Assembly (NCBI RefSeq): GCF_032121415.1
Contig: NZ_CP135079.1
Coordinates: 992,001 to 1,056,000, forward strand
Source: Streptomyces parvus
Lineage (GTDB): Bacteria; Actinomycetota; Actinomycetes; Streptomycetales; Streptomycetaceae
Direction: 5' to 3'
DNA: 64,000 nt
Under the pieces are notes generated by a model. It saw only the letters and a list, made by a program, of their open reading frames with translations, searched no databases and had not been told where the DNA came from. Positions within the stretch are counted from its first letter, which is position 1, and each line of letters opens with the position of its first letter. Made by a program: the position numbers and the translations under genes. Shown here in pieces: positions 51,538 through 60,600 of the stretch.

Positions 51538-53304
51538 TTACAGGTACTGACCGGTATTGGCCACCGTGTCGATGGAGCGCCCGGTGTCCGCGCCCTGCTT
51601 TCCGGTGACGAGTGTGCGGATGAAGACGATCCGCTCACCCTTCTTACCGGAAATCCTGGCCCAGTCGTCCGGGTTGGTGGTGTTCGGCAGGTCCTCGTTC
51701 TCCTTGAACTCGTCCACGCAGGCCTGCAGGAGATGAGCGACCCGCAGCCCCTTCTGGCCCTGTTCCAGGAATGCCTTGATGGCCATTTTCTTTGCCCGGT
51801 CGACGATGTTCTGAATCATCGCGCCGGAGTTGAAGTCCTTGAAGTACAGGACTTCCTTGTCGCCGTTGGCGTACGTGACCTCGAGGAAGCGGTTCTCCTC
51901 GGACTCCGTGTACATCCGCTCCACGACCGACTGGATCATGGCGTGGGCGGCGGCCTCGCGCGAGCCGGTGTGCTCGGAGAGGTCGTCCGCGTGCAGCGGG
52001 AGCGACGGGGTCAGGTACTTCGCGAAGATGTCCTTCGCAGCCTCGGCGTCGGGACGCTCGATCTTGATCTTCACGTCGAGCCGGCCGGGCCGCAGGATGG
52101 CGGGGTCGATCATGTCCTCGCGGTTGGAGGCGCCGATGACGATGACGTTCTCCAGGCCCTCCACCCCGTCGATCTCGGCGAGCAGCTGCGGGACGATGGT
52201 GTTCTCCACGTCCGAGCTGACGCCGCTGCCGCGGGTGCGGAAGAGGGACTCCATCTCGTCGAAGAAGACGATGACGGGGGTGCCCTCGCTCGCCTTCTCC
52301 CTCGCCCGCTGGAAGACCAGGCGGATGTGCCGCTCGGTCTCGCCGACGTACTTGTTGAGCAGCTCGGGGCCCTTGATATTGAGGAAGTAGCTCTTCCCCG
52401 CGGGCTGCCCGGTCACTTCGGCGACCTTCTTGGCGAGCGAATTGGCGACGGCCTTGGCGATGAGCGTCTTGCCACAGCCGGGCGGGCCGTAGAGCAGGAT
52501 GCCCTTCGGCGGGCGGAGCTCGTGCTCCTTGAAGAGGTCGGGGTGCAGATACGGAAGCTCGACCGCGTCGCGGATCAGCTCGATCTGGTCGCCCAGGCCG
52601 CCGATCTTGTCGTAGTCGATGTCCGGGACCTCTTCGAGGACGAGCTCCTCGACCTCGCTCTTGGGGACCACCTCGTAGACGTAACCCGACCTGGAGTCCA
52701 GGAGCAGGGCGTCGCCGGAGCGGATGGTGATGTCCAGCAGCGGCTCGGCGAGCCGCACCACCCTCTCCTCGTCGGTGTGCCCGACCACCAGGGCGCGCTC
52801 GCCGTCCTCGAGGATCTCCTTGAGGGTGACGATGTCCCCGGCCCGCTCGAACTCCATGGCCTCGACCACGTTGAGCGCTTCGTTGAGCATGACCTCCTGG
52901 CCACGCCGCAGGTCCTCGAGCTCGACGCTGGGGCTGACGTTCACCCGGAGCTTGCGGCCCCCGGTGAAGATGTCGCAGGTGCCGTCCTCGTTGGCCTGCA
53001 GGAAGACGCCGAAGCCCGCCGGCGGCTGCGCGAGCCGGTCGACCTCTTCCTTGAGGGCCACGATCTGGTCACGCGCCTCACGGAGCGTGTTGGCGAGCCG
53101 CTCGTTCTGAGCGGACACGCCTGCCAGATTCGTCTGCAACTCGACGATCCGCTCTTCGAGAATCCTCGTATGACGCGGAGAGTCGGCGAGCTTACGTCGC
53201 AGGACGGCGATTTCCTGCTCGAGATAGGCAACCTGGCCGGCTGGGTCCTCGGACCCGCGCGCGGGCCGGATGCCGCGGTTGATGTCGTCGTCGTGGGCTG
53301 CCAC
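51538..53304 (-). CDS. arc: Proteasome-associated AAA ATPase (Mpa/ARC)
   Basis: Hexameric unfoldase (588 aa) that recognises pupylated proteins and feeds the 20S core. An N-terminal coiled coil (~22-70, [18 protein letters not shown]) is the Pup-binding arm. OB folds follow ([20 protein letters not shown]). The AAA module has Walker A GPPGCGKT, Walker [10 protein letters not shown] and Arg fingers. The C-terminal QYL docks in the alpha ring. GTG at 53304 has GGAGGAGGTGA eight bases upstream; an ATG six codons earlier lies within that ribosome site. Confidence 0.97.
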   Translation of the reverse strand: MAAHDDDINRGIRPARGSEDPAGQVAYLEQEIAVLRRKLADSPRHTRILEERIVELQTNLAGVSAQNERLANTLREARDQIVALKEEVDRLAQPPAGFGVFLQANEDGTCDIFTGGRKLRVNVSPSVELEDLRRGQEVMLNEALNVVEAMEFERAGDIVTLKEILEDGERALVVGHTDEERVVRLAEPLLDITIRSGDALLLDSRSGYVYEVVPKSEVEELVLEEVPDIDYDKIGGLGDQIELIRDAVELPYLHPDLFKEHELRPPKGILLYGPPGCGKTLIAKAVANSLAKKVAEVTGQPAGKSYFLNIKGPELLNKYVGETERHIRLVFQRAREKASEGTPVIVFFDEMESLFRTRGSGVSSDVENTIVPQLLAEIDGVEGLENVIVIGASNREDMIDPAILRPGRLDVKIKIERPDAEAAKDIFAKYLTPSLPLHADDLSEHTGSREAAAHAMIQSVVERMYTESEENRFLEVTYANGDKEVLYFKDFNSGAMIQNIVDRAKKMAIKAFLEQGQKGLRVAHLLQACVDEFKENEDLPNTTNPDDWARISGKKGERIVFIRTLVTGKQGADTGRSIDTVANTGQYL

Positions 53305-53544
53305 GGTCCTCACCTCCTCCATGGGGAGCTGGACGCTTCCTGACCCTACCTGGGTGGGTGGTGATTGAAACCCCTAGATCACAAAGACTGCGGGGCGTGT
53401 CCGATCTTCACCCTTGCGCTCTCCCTCACGTCAAGGGAATACCCACCCTTCGGCACCGGAAAGCCGCCGGTTGTATCGTCGAACTGTTCAACACCCGTCA
53501 GGGCTGGCTCCAATTGGTTCGGATACGCAGGAACGGCAGGACAC

Positions 53545-53856
53545 ATGACCGTGCAGCAGGACTCGCCGGGCGACAGTGACACGCAGGACCTGGAGGTCTG
53601 GATCGACCAGGACCTCTGTACGGGGGACGGCATCTGCGTGCAGTACGCCCCCGATGTCTTCGAGCTGGACATCGACGGCCTGGCTTATGTGAAGAGCTCC
53701 GACGACGAGCTGTTGCAGGCCCCGGGGGCGACCACGCCGGTACCGCTGCCGCTCCTCCAGGACGTCGTCGATTCGGCCAAGGAGTGCCCCGGCGACTGCA
53801 TCCACGTGCGGCGCGTCAAGGACAGCGTCGAGGTGTACGGGCCGGACGCCGAGTAG
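53545..53856 (+). CDS. Ferredoxin, single-cluster type
   Basis: Acidic ferredoxin (103 aa) with Cys25 and Cys31 in CTGDGIC and Cys81 and Cys85 in CPGDC. The C-x5-C first half is usual for [3Fe-4S] actinobacterial ferredoxins that serve P450s and related enzymes. Only one cluster can be built. It is divergent from arc (240-base gap), which I recall as the normal place in Streptomyces. The ATG at MTVQQDS has GGCAGGAC upstream. Redox partner unknown. Confidence 0.88.
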   Translation: MTVQQDSPGDSDTQDLEVWIDQDLCTGDGICVQYAPDVFELDIDGLAYVKSSDDELLQAPGATTPVPLPLLQDVVDSAKECPGDCIHVRRVKDSVEVYGPDAE

Positions 53857-53908
53857 TCGTCCCGGGCCCGCGGGCCCGGGACGCACCGGCGAGCCCGGGA
53901 GGCGGTGC

Positions 53909-54490
53909 TCAGACGCTGCGGGCGAGCTCCCCGGCGCTGCGGACGAAGGTCTGCCCCTGCCACCGCCAGGAGGCCTGTTCCTCCTGGTCGGGGCAGCAGC
54001 GGGGCACCTTCAGCGAGGAGTAGCCGAGGAGGGTCGCCGAGACGACGCCGTCGCGTACGGCGAAGTCCCCGACGGTCTTCCTGTCAGCGGGGTCCACCAG
54101 GGTCGCCACGACCCGGGGTGCGGCCCCGCTCGCCTGTGTCAGGACGTAGATGCCGCCGGGCGGGGTCCCCGATCCGGCGGCGCAGTGCACCACGGCGACG
54201 GTTTCCGGCCGCCCGTCGCCGTCGAGGTCCCCGGGGGCCTGTTTGGCGACGGTCGTCCCGGCGCCGCCGCATTGGAGCGGGAAGTCGACGCCGACCGGGT
54301 CCGGGGCGGGCACGGGAGCGCCCTGCTGTGTGGTGGTCCGCTGCTCGGAGGCCGTGGCGGTCGCCGTGGCCGTACGGGGCTGGAGCAGCCCGGCCAGCGC
54401 GACGACGCCCGCCATCGCCGCGGCCGTGGCGAGCCAGTGCATCGGCTTGGCGGCGGTGTGGGCGGGGTCCGGGAGCGCGGAGGTCTGCAC
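53909..54490 (-). CDS. Exported or membrane-anchored hypothetical protein
   Basis: A 193-aa protein with an N-terminal hydrophobic segment (MHWLATAAAMAGVVALAGLL) and a Thr/Ala-rich linker. The exported domain has DFPLQCGGAG, a Ca-binding-like loop GDLDGDGRPETVAVVHC and PRCCPDQEEQASWRWQGQ near the end. Several Cys suggest disulfides. The DLDGDGRPET motif resembles FG-GAP/VCBS repeats. GTG at 54490 follows AGGAGA. Function not recognised. Confidence 0.7.
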   Translation of the reverse strand: MQTSALPDPAHTAAKPMHWLATAAAMAGVVALAGLLQPRTATATATASEQRTTTQQGAPVPAPDPVGVDFPLQCGGAGTTVAKQAPGDLDGDGRPETVAVVHCAAGSGTPPGGIYVLTQASGAAPRVVATLVDPADRKTVGDFAVRDGVVSATLLGYSSLKVPRCCPDQEEQASWRWQGQTFVRSAGELARSV

Positions 54491-54606
54491 GCGGTATGTC
54501 TCCTGATGGTTCCTGGGAGCCCGGTGTAGGGGTGGGAACACCCCGAGGGGTTGCCCGGCATCGTGCCACACCTCACAGCCGGGCGGAACGGCGGGGTCAA
54601 CGAAAA

Positions 54607-54656
54607 GGCGCCGCCGCGCCGTTCTCCGGTCGGTCGGGGAACTGCGCGGCGGCGCC
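54607..54656 (-). terminator. Hairpin after trmI
   Basis: A 13-bp perfect stem (54607-54619 with 54644-54656) has a 24-base loop in which GTTC and GAAC can also pair. It lies 16 bases past the trmI stop. Confidence 0.7.
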
Positions 54657-54671
54657 GGTGCGTTGCGCGGG

Positions 54672-55589
54672 TCAGCCGCGGTCGGCGGCGGAGCCCCCGC
54701 GGCTCTGGCTGCCCGGTCCCTCGTAGTCCTCGCCGTAGGCGCCCTTGGAGGGGCGGCGGCGGCGCAGCGGCGGCTCGACGCCGTCCGCGAGGCGGCGGGC
54801 GGTGACCAGGAAGCCGGTGTGGCCGATCATCCGGTGGTCGGGGCGGACGGCGAGGCCCTCCACGTGCCAGTTGCGGATCATCGACTCCCAGGGCTGCGGT
54901 TCGGCGAAGCAGCCGATCTCGCGGATGGACTCGACGGTGCGCGAGAGCTGGGTGGTGGTGGCGACGTAGGCGCAGAGGATGCCGCCGGGCACCAGGGCCT
55001 TGGAGACGGCCTCCAGGCACTCCCAGGGGGCGAGCATGTCCAGCACGACGCGGTCGACGTCGGTGTCGGAGAGGTTGTCCTGGAGGTCTCCGACGGTCAG
55101 CTGCCAGGCGGGGTGCGGCGAGCCGAAGTAGCGCTCGACGTTCTGCTGGGCGATCTCGGCGAAGTCCTCGCGGCGCTCGTAGGAGTGCAGCATGCCCTGC
55201 TCACCGATGGCGCGCAGCAGGAAGGTGGAGAGCGATCCGGATCCGACCCCGGCCTCCACGACGCGGGCGCCGGGGAAGATGTCCGCGAAGGCCAGGATCT
55301 GGCCCGCGTCCTTGGGGTAGACCACGGCGGCACCGCGGGGCATGGACAGGACGTAGTCGGGGAGCAGGGGGCGCAGCGCGAGGTAGGCGACGTTTCCCGT
55401 GGTGCGGACAACACTGCCCTCGGGAGCACCGATCAGCTCGTCGTGCTGGAAAGAACCCTTGTGGGTGTGGAAGTTCTTTCCGGCTTCGAGCGTGAAGGTG
55501 TAGTGGCGTCCCTTGGGGTCGGTGAGCTGTACCTGGTCCCCGACCTTGAAGGGCCCACGTCGGCGGGCGGCACCGGTCGGTTCAGACAT
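54672..55589 (-). CDS. trmI: tRNA (adenine-58-N1)-methyltransferase
   Basis: TrmI (305 aa) methylates A58 in the T-loop of tRNA. The N-terminal beta domain (GPFKVGDQVQLTDPKGRHYT) and the class I SAM domain (RVVEAGVGSGSLSTFLL, VLDMLAPWECLEA) match the actinobacterial enzyme. A 30-residue basic/Gly-rich tail is extra. ATG start. It is followed on the same strand by nothing close; the upstream neighbour is the site-2 protease gene, 59 bases away. Confidence 0.93.
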   Translation of the reverse strand: MSEPTGAARRRGPFKVGDQVQLTDPKGRHYTFTLEAGKNFHTHKGSFQHDELIGAPEGSVVRTTGNVAYLALRPLLPDYVLSMPRGAAVVYPKDAGQILAFADIFPGARVVEAGVGSGSLSTFLLRAIGEQGMLHSYERREDFAEIAQQNVERYFGSPHPAWQLTVGDLQDNLSDTDVDRVVLDMLAPWECLEAVSKALVPGGILCAYVATTTQLSRTVESIREIGCFAEPQPWESMIRNWHVEGLAVRPDHRMIGHTGFLVTARRLADGVEPPLRRRRPSKGAYGEDYEGPGSQSRGGSAADRG

Positions 55590-55648
55590 GTGACCAGCCT
55601 ACCGGTGATTCCGGGGCCTCCTGCCGCCCCTCCCCGCCGGGAGAGGGC

Positions 55649-56899
55649 TCAGGCGCCGGGGCGGGCCATGGCCTTGACGAAGGCGCGCTCCACGTCGGCG
55701 GTGGAGAGGACTCCGTAGATCTCGCCGGTCTCCTCGACGACCAGGTATTCGGTGGCGGGGGTGGCCTTGAGCCGGTCCAGGAGGGCTTCGCCGGCCAGTT
55801 CGGCGGGGACCTTCATGCCGTCGGTGAGGTCCTGGGCGAGGCCGCTGACGGCGACCCAGGGGCGGCGGTGCTCGGGGACGCCGACGATGGCGGCCTCGCG
55901 GACGACGCCCTTGGGGTTGCCCTGTCCGTCGACGACGACCAGGGCGCGGGCGCCGGCCTCGTTGGCCCGGCGCAGCGCTTCGGAGAGCGGGGTGGCGGAC
56001 TCGACGGGGACGGCGCGGCGGGTCAGGGTGCGGGCCCTGAGGTCGGGCAGGTGCTCGCGGAGGCGGGCCATGCGCAGGCTGTTCCCGGCGCCGGTCCAGA
56101 TGATGCCGGCGAGGATCGCGGCGAGCAGCGCGTCCATGACGGTCTCGACGCCGCCGATGTCCTGGGCGGTGCCGCCGAGGGCTCCGGTGTGGGTGAGCAG
56201 CGGCAGTCCGACGAGGACGGTGACGGCGAGGCCCCGGCCGACCCAGGCGGCGGCGATGGTGCCGGTCATGGGCTTGCCGGTGATCTTCCAGACGATGGCG
56301 CGGAGCATCCGGCCGCCGTCCAGCGGCAGGCCGGGCAGCAGGTTGAAGGCGGCCACGATGAGGTTGGAGATCATCAGGCCCGCGAGCAGGACGCCCGGGA
56401 CGGTGCCGGGCTCGACCAGCTGCATCGCGCCGTAGAAGACACCGCCGAGGACCAGGGACAGGAGCGGTCCGACGAAGGCCAGGACGAACTCTCGGCCGGG
56501 GGTCTCCGTCTCCTTCTCGATCTCCGAGACGCCGCCGAAGAACTGGAGCTGGATGCGGCGGACCGGGAGTTTGTAGCGCAGGGCGGCGACCGTGTGGGCC
56601 AGTTCGTGGACGAGCACGGAGGCGTAGAAGGCGATGGCGAAGAACAGGGCGACGAGATAGCGGGCGCCGCCCAGCTCGGGCAGCACGCGGTCGAGCTGGC
56701 CGCCGAAGACCCACGTGATCAGCGCGGCGACGACGAACCAGCTGGGGGCGACGTAGACGGGCACGCCGAAGGGGCGGCCCATGAGCAGGCCGCCGCCCGG
56801 CTCCGCGGGGCGTTTGGGCTTGCCGTTGTCCGGGTCGGTGCCGGGGGCCGTTCCCCCTGCGCCGGGCTGCGGCCGCCCGCTGTCGCCGCTGTCGTCCAC
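55649..56899 (-). CDS. M50 site-2 metalloprotease with CBS pair
   Basis: Intramembrane zinc protease (416 aa), related to Rip2/SpoIVFB-type enzymes. The active site is His98-Glu99-x2-His102 (VLVHELAHTV), and the third ligand is Asp194 in NLLPGLPLDGGRM. Six transmembrane segments are likely. A CBS-domain pair (~295-416) closes the protein, suggesting nucleotide control. GTG at 56899 follows AAGGGA; an ATG 39 codons later is an alternative. The substrate is unknown; anti-sigma factors such as RskA are cleaved by enzymes of this class, mainly the Rip1 branch. Confidence 0.91.
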   Translation of the reverse strand: MDDSGDSGRPQPGAGGTAPGTDPDNGKPKRPAEPGGGLLMGRPFGVPVYVAPSWFVVAALITWVFGGQLDRVLPELGGARYLVALFFAIAFYASVLVHELAHTVAALRYKLPVRRIQLQFFGGVSEIEKETETPGREFVLAFVGPLLSLVLGGVFYGAMQLVEPGTVPGVLLAGLMISNLIVAAFNLLPGLPLDGGRMLRAIVWKITGKPMTGTIAAAWVGRGLAVTVLVGLPLLTHTGALGGTAQDIGGVETVMDALLAAILAGIIWTGAGNSLRMARLREHLPDLRARTLTRRAVPVESATPLSEALRRANEAGARALVVVDGQGNPKGVVREAAIVGVPEHRRPWVAVSGLAQDLTDGMKVPAELAGEALLDRLKATPATEYLVVEETGEIYGVLSTADVERAFVKAMARPGA

Positions 56900-57010
56900 G
56901 GGGTCCCTTCGGTTCGGTGCGTGGTCTGTGCCACGATCATGCAGTGTGCGAGGGTCTGCCGTCGATGGTATGCCGCTCGGTGTCAGTGGCGGGCCGTAGG
57001 GTCTTGGGAC

Positions 57011-57922
57011 ATGACCTCCGTGCCGCGGCCGCCTCAGCCGCCTTCGTCCCTGTCGCCGTCGCGGGCGAGCGATTTCATGCAGTGCCCCCTGCTCTACCGC
57101 TTCCGGGTCATCGACAAGCTGCCGGAAAAGCCCAGCGAGGCGGCTACCCGCGGCACGCTGGTCCATGCGGTGCTGGAGCGCCTCTTCGACGTCCCGGCGG
57201 CCGACCGTACGGCGCCTCGGGCGCGGGCGCTGATCCCCGGCCAGTGGGACCGGCTGCTGGAGTCGAAGCCGGAGCTGAGCGATCTGTTCGCCGGGGACGC
57301 CGAGGGGGAGCGCCTGACGCGTTGGCTGGGCGAGGCGGAGCGGCTGGTGGACCGGTGGTTCTCGCTGGAGGACCCGACGCGGCTGGAGCCGGCCGAGCGC
57401 GAGATGTTCGTCGAGACCGAGCTGGCGTCGGGGCTGCGGCTGCGCGGGGTCATCGACCGGGTGGACATCGCGCCGAGCGGCGAGGTCCGGATCGTCGACT
57501 ACAAGACGGGCAAGGCACCGCGGCCGGAGTACTCCGACGGGCCGCTGTTCCAGATGACGTTCTACGCGCTGGTGATCTGGCGGCTGAAGGGCGTGGTGCC
57601 GCGCCGCCTCCAGTTGGTCTATCTGGGCAGCGGGGACGTCATGACGTACGACCCGGTGGTGGCGGACCTGGAGCGGGTGGAGCGCAAGCTGCTGGCGCTG
57701 TGGGACGCGATCAGGCTGGCGACGGAGACCGGCGACTGGCGGCCCCGGCCGACGAAGCTGTGCGGCTGGTGCGACCACCAGGCGGTGTGTCCGGAATTCG
57801 GCGGGACTCCCCCGGTCTATCCGCTGTCGGTCCGCCCGGCGGGTCCGGGCGAGGATGACCAGGGCAGAATGGGACCGGTCCGGGCCGAGGCCGGCCGAGC
57901 CGTGGCCCTTGAGGGCCCTTAA
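57011..57922 (+). CDS. RecB-type PD-(D/E)XK nuclease with Fe-S cluster
   Basis: Nuclease of 303 aa. The catalytic motif shows His52, Asp149 (RGVIDRVD), Asp163-x-Lys165 (IVDYKTGK) and Gln181. Cys25 with the C-terminal trio Cys251, Cys254, Cys260 (CGWCDHQAVC) form a probable 4Fe-4S cluster as in AddB and Cas4. It lacks a helicase part, so it resembles Cas4-like single-domain nucleases. No cas gene is nearby. ATG start at MTSVPRPPQP. The response regulator follows nine bases later. Confidence 0.9.
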   Translation: MTSVPRPPQPPSSLSPSRASDFMQCPLLYRFRVIDKLPEKPSEAATRGTLVHAVLERLFDVPAADRTAPRARALIPGQWDRLLESKPELSDLFAGDAEGERLTRWLGEAERLVDRWFSLEDPTRLEPAEREMFVETELASGLRLRGVIDRVDIAPSGEVRIVDYKTGKAPRPEYSDGPLFQMTFYALVIWRLKGVVPRRLQLVYLGSGDVMTYDPVVADLERVERKLLALWDAIRLATETGDWRPRPTKLCGWCDHQAVCPEFGGTPPVYPLSVRPAGPGEDDQGRMGPVRAEAGRAVALEGP

Positions 57923-57931
57923 GGAGTTCCT

Positions 57932-58603
57932 GTGGCGATCCGCGTCCTTCTGGTCGACGACCAGCCTCTGCTGCGCACCGGTTTCCGGATGATCCTGGAG
58001 GCGGAAGGCGATCTGGCGGTGGTCGGGGAGGCCGGTGACGGTCTGCAGGCCATCGATCAGGTGCGGGCGCTGCAGCCCGATGTGGTGCTGATGGACATCC
58101 GGATGCCGCGGATGGACGGGGTGGAGGCGACCCGTCAGATCACCGGCCCCGGGAAGGACGGCCCGGCGAAGGTGCTGGTGCTGACCACCTTCGATCTCGA
58201 CGAGTACGTGGTGGAGGCGCTGCGGGCGGGGGCGAGCGGTTTCCTGCTGAAGGACGCCCCGGCGGCCGAGCTGGTGCAGGCGATCCGGGTGGTGGCGGCG
58301 GGCGAGGCGATGCTCGCGCCGAGCATCACGCGCCGGCTGCTCGACAAGTACGCCGATCATCTGCCGTCCGGAGAGGAGCCGGTGCCGGACGCCCTGCACA
58401 CGCTGACGGACCGTGAGGTCGAGGTGCTGAAGCTGGTGGCGCGGGGGCTGTCCAACGCGGAGATCGCGGCGGAGCTCTTCGTCAGCGAGACGACGGTCAA
58501 GACGCATGTGGGCCATGTGCTCACGAAGCTCGGCCTGCGCGACCGGGTGCAGGCCGCGGTGTACGCGTACGAGAGCGGGCTGGTGCGCCCCGGCGCGCAG
58601 TAG
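57932..58603 (+). CDS. LuxR/NarL-type response regulator, orphan
   Basis: Response regulator (223 aa). The receiver has DDQ, the phospho-accepting Asp in VVLMDIRMPRMDG, and Lys in LLKDAPAAEL. The C-terminal LuxR helix-turn-helix is LTDREVEVLKLVARGLSNAE with VSETTVKTHVGHVLTKLGL. GTG start with AAGGAG upstream. No histidine kinase is adjacent. It follows the nuclease gene by nine bases and is probably co-transcribed. Confidence 0.93.
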   Translation: MAIRVLLVDDQPLLRTGFRMILEAEGDLAVVGEAGDGLQAIDQVRALQPDVVLMDIRMPRMDGVEATRQITGPGKDGPAKVLVLTTFDLDEYVVEALRAGASGFLLKDAPAAELVQAIRVVAAGEAMLAPSITRRLLDKYADHLPSGEEPVPDALHTLTDREVEVLKLVARGLSNAEIAAELFVSETTVKTHVGHVLTKLGLRDRVQAAVYAYESGLVRPGAQ

Positions 58604-58636
58604 CGGCACCGCGCTCGCGGAAGAGAGACCGCGCGA

Positions 58637-58722
58637 GAGCCCCGACCGCGCAACGCCGTCCGGCCCGCGCCCCCTTCTCGCGAGGGGGGTGCGGGCCGGA
58701 CGGCGTTGCGCGGTCGGGGCTC
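58637..58722. terminator. 38-bp stem terminator between convergent genes
   Basis: Bases 58637-58674 pair with 58685-58722 throughout, with one G-U pair (58669/58690), around a 10-base loop. It is the longest hairpin in the window and overlaps the stop codon of the peptide-binding lipoprotein gene. Confidence 0.92.
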
Positions 58723-60319
58723 AGGCGCCGGGCCGGTTGAGCTCCCAGAGCTGGAGCTCGGAGGTGGCGCTGACGGAGCGCTCCACCCCGGCGATCCCGT
58801 CGCGGGAGGCCACGTACTGCTTGCCCTGCCAGATCGGGAGCACCGGCACGTCGGTGGCGACGATGTCCTGGAGCTTCTCGTAGGTGGCGGCGGCCGCGGT
58901 GCGGTCGGCCTCACGGCGGGACTGCGGGATGAGGACCTTCTCCGCCTCGGGCGACCGGTAGGGCGAGTTGAGGAAGTTGTTGGCGTCCAGGAAGGGCGCG
59001 GTGTAGTTGTCCGGGTCCGGGAAGTCGGGGAACCAGCCCATGCCGTAGGCCGCGTAGTCGCCGCGCTTCTGCTCGGGGCGGTACTTCGACCACTCCTTGC
59101 CCTGGACGGAGACGTCGAAGAGGCCCGAGCCGTTCAGCTGCTGCTGGATCGCCTTGAACTCGGCTGCGGTGGCCGGACCGTAGTGGTCGTTGGTGTAGTG
59201 CAGGGTGAACTTCACCGGCGTCTTGATCCCGGCGTCACGGAGGATCGCCGCGGCCTTGGCGGCGCTGGGCTCGCCGTACTTGTTGAAGAAGGCGTTGGTG
59301 TGCCCGGCGATGCTGGACGGGATCAGCGAGTAGAGGGGTTCGGCGGTGGTGCCGTACACCTTGCCCGCGATCTGGCCCCGGTCGATGATCTGCGCCACGG
59401 CCTGCCGGACGGGCTTGTCGACCACGGGGTTCTTGGTGTTGAACCCGAGGTAGCTGATGGCCAGTCCGGGCAGCTCGGTGAGGTCGACGCCCTCCTTCGG
59501 CTCCACGAGCATGTCGTGGGCCTGCTCGGGCGACATCGCCCGGGTCATCAGGTGGATCTTCTCCTCGTCGAGCGCCTTGCCCATGGCCTCGGCGTCGGGG
59601 AAGAGGTCCATCTCGACCTTGTCGTTGAGCACCTTCAGCTCACCCTTGTACGAGGGGTTCTTCTCGAAGGCGATCTTGACGACCCGGCCGTCCTCGACCT
59701 GCGGCTTCATGGTGTACGGGCCGGAGCCGTCGACCTGGAAGCCGGTGCGTGGCTCGTTCGCCGGGTACTGCGTCTTCGGGACGATGCCGGCGGCGGGGGT
59801 GGCGAGCTTGTACGGGAAGGTCGCGTCGGGCGTGTTCAGGTGGAAGATCACCTGGTCCTCGCCCTTGGTCTCGATCATGTCGATGTTGGCGAGCAGGCCG
59901 ACCGGGCCGCTGTCCGAGTCGATGTCGATGACGCGCTGGATGGAGTGCTTCACGTCCTCGGCGGTGACGGGCGTCCCGTCGGCGAAGGTGAGGCCCGCCC
60001 GCAGGGTGCAGCGGTAGCTCTCGTTCGCGGTGTCGGTGAAGGTGCAGCTGCGGGCGGCCTCGGGCACCGGCTCGCCGCCGCCGTTGGGCACCGTGGTCAG
60101 GGTCTGCACGGTCTGCCGCAGGACGTTCCAGACGCCCGCTTCGTAGCCGATGGCCGGGTCGAGCGGCGCGGGGTTCTCCTTGGAGGCCACGAGCTGGTCC
60201 GTGGTGCCGACCACGATGGCCCCCTTGCCACCGGCGCCGCTGTCCGCGCTGCCGCAGGCGGCGAGCACGGGGGCGAGCAGGCCGACGACGGCCGGCAGCA
60301 CCAGGGTCTTGCGGTTCAT
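58721..60319 (-). CDS. Peptide-type ABC substrate-binding lipoprotein, orphan
   Basis: Family 5 (DppA/OppA-like) solute-binding lipoprotein (532 aa). Lipobox VLAAC at Cys22 follows a short signal peptide. Family blocks include LRAGLTFADGTPVTAEDVKH, GSGPYTM, LGFNTKNPVVDKPVRQAVAQ and GMGWFPDFPDPDNY. ATG at MNRKTL is chosen with GGGAG upstream; another ATG six codons earlier is possible. No permease or ATPase gene is close, so it must use a distant transporter or act as a sensor. Confidence 0.9.
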   Translation of the reverse strand: MNRKTLVLPAVVGLLAPVLAACGSADSGAGGKGAIVVGTTDQLVASKENPAPLDPAIGYEAGVWNVLRQTVQTLTTVPNGGGEPVPEAARSCTFTDTANESYRCTLRAGLTFADGTPVTAEDVKHSIQRVIDIDSDSGPVGLLANIDMIETKGEDQVIFHLNTPDATFPYKLATPAAGIVPKTQYPANEPRTGFQVDGSGPYTMKPQVEDGRVVKIAFEKNPSYKGELKVLNDKVEMDLFPDAEAMGKALDEEKIHLMTRAMSPEQAHDMLVEPKEGVDLTELPGLAISYLGFNTKNPVVDKPVRQAVAQIIDRGQIAGKVYGTTAEPLYSLIPSSIAGHTNAFFNKYGEPSAAKAAAILRDAGIKTPVKFTLHYTNDHYGPATAAEFKAIQQQLNGSGLFDVSVQGKEWSKYRPEQKRGDYAAYGMGWFPDFPDPDNYTAPFLDANNFLNSPYRSPEAEKVLIPQSRREADRTAAAATYEKLQDIVATDVPVLPIWQGKQYVASRDGIAGVERSVSATSELQLWELNRPGA

Positions 60320-60600
60320 CTGGACGTTCTCCCTCATCCCGGCAGGTGAGGAATCCAAGTTAGTAGCCGTGGGTGAGCCCTCCGACCGCCCGGTGAACGG
60401 TCCACGCTCACCCGGTCATCAGCGAGGCGGACATACGATCACCATTAAGGACAGCTCACCCGTTTCGGCGAGGCGCGGGCGACCCCCGAGTGAGCAAGGT
60501 CACTCCTCCGCCCCCTTCACAGAATCACCCTGCAACTGATCCACATCCACGGAACACTGCCGGAAAGCACACGGAGCGGAGCAGGAAATCCATCGTTCGT
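60320..60600. other. Intergenic region upstream of the peptide-binding lipoprotein
   Basis: About 281 bases between the lipoprotein start and the HAD phosphatase stop, both on the minus strand. It should hold the lipoprotein promoter. I see no long hairpin, no conserved operator and no credible ORF. Confidence 0.5.

Noticed and set aside
53440..53544. LexA-type box near the ferredoxin promoter (GAAC next to GTTC).
   Set aside because: The half-sites abut (GAACTGTTC) with none of the four-base spacing needed for an actinobacterial SOS box.
57011..57922. Cas4 of a CRISPR system.
   Set aside because: The Fe-S nuclease pattern fits, but there is no repeat-spacer array and no other cas gene in the window.
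58604..60320. Response regulator and peptide-binding protein as one signalling operon.
   Set aside because: They are convergent and separated by the strongest terminator in the window.
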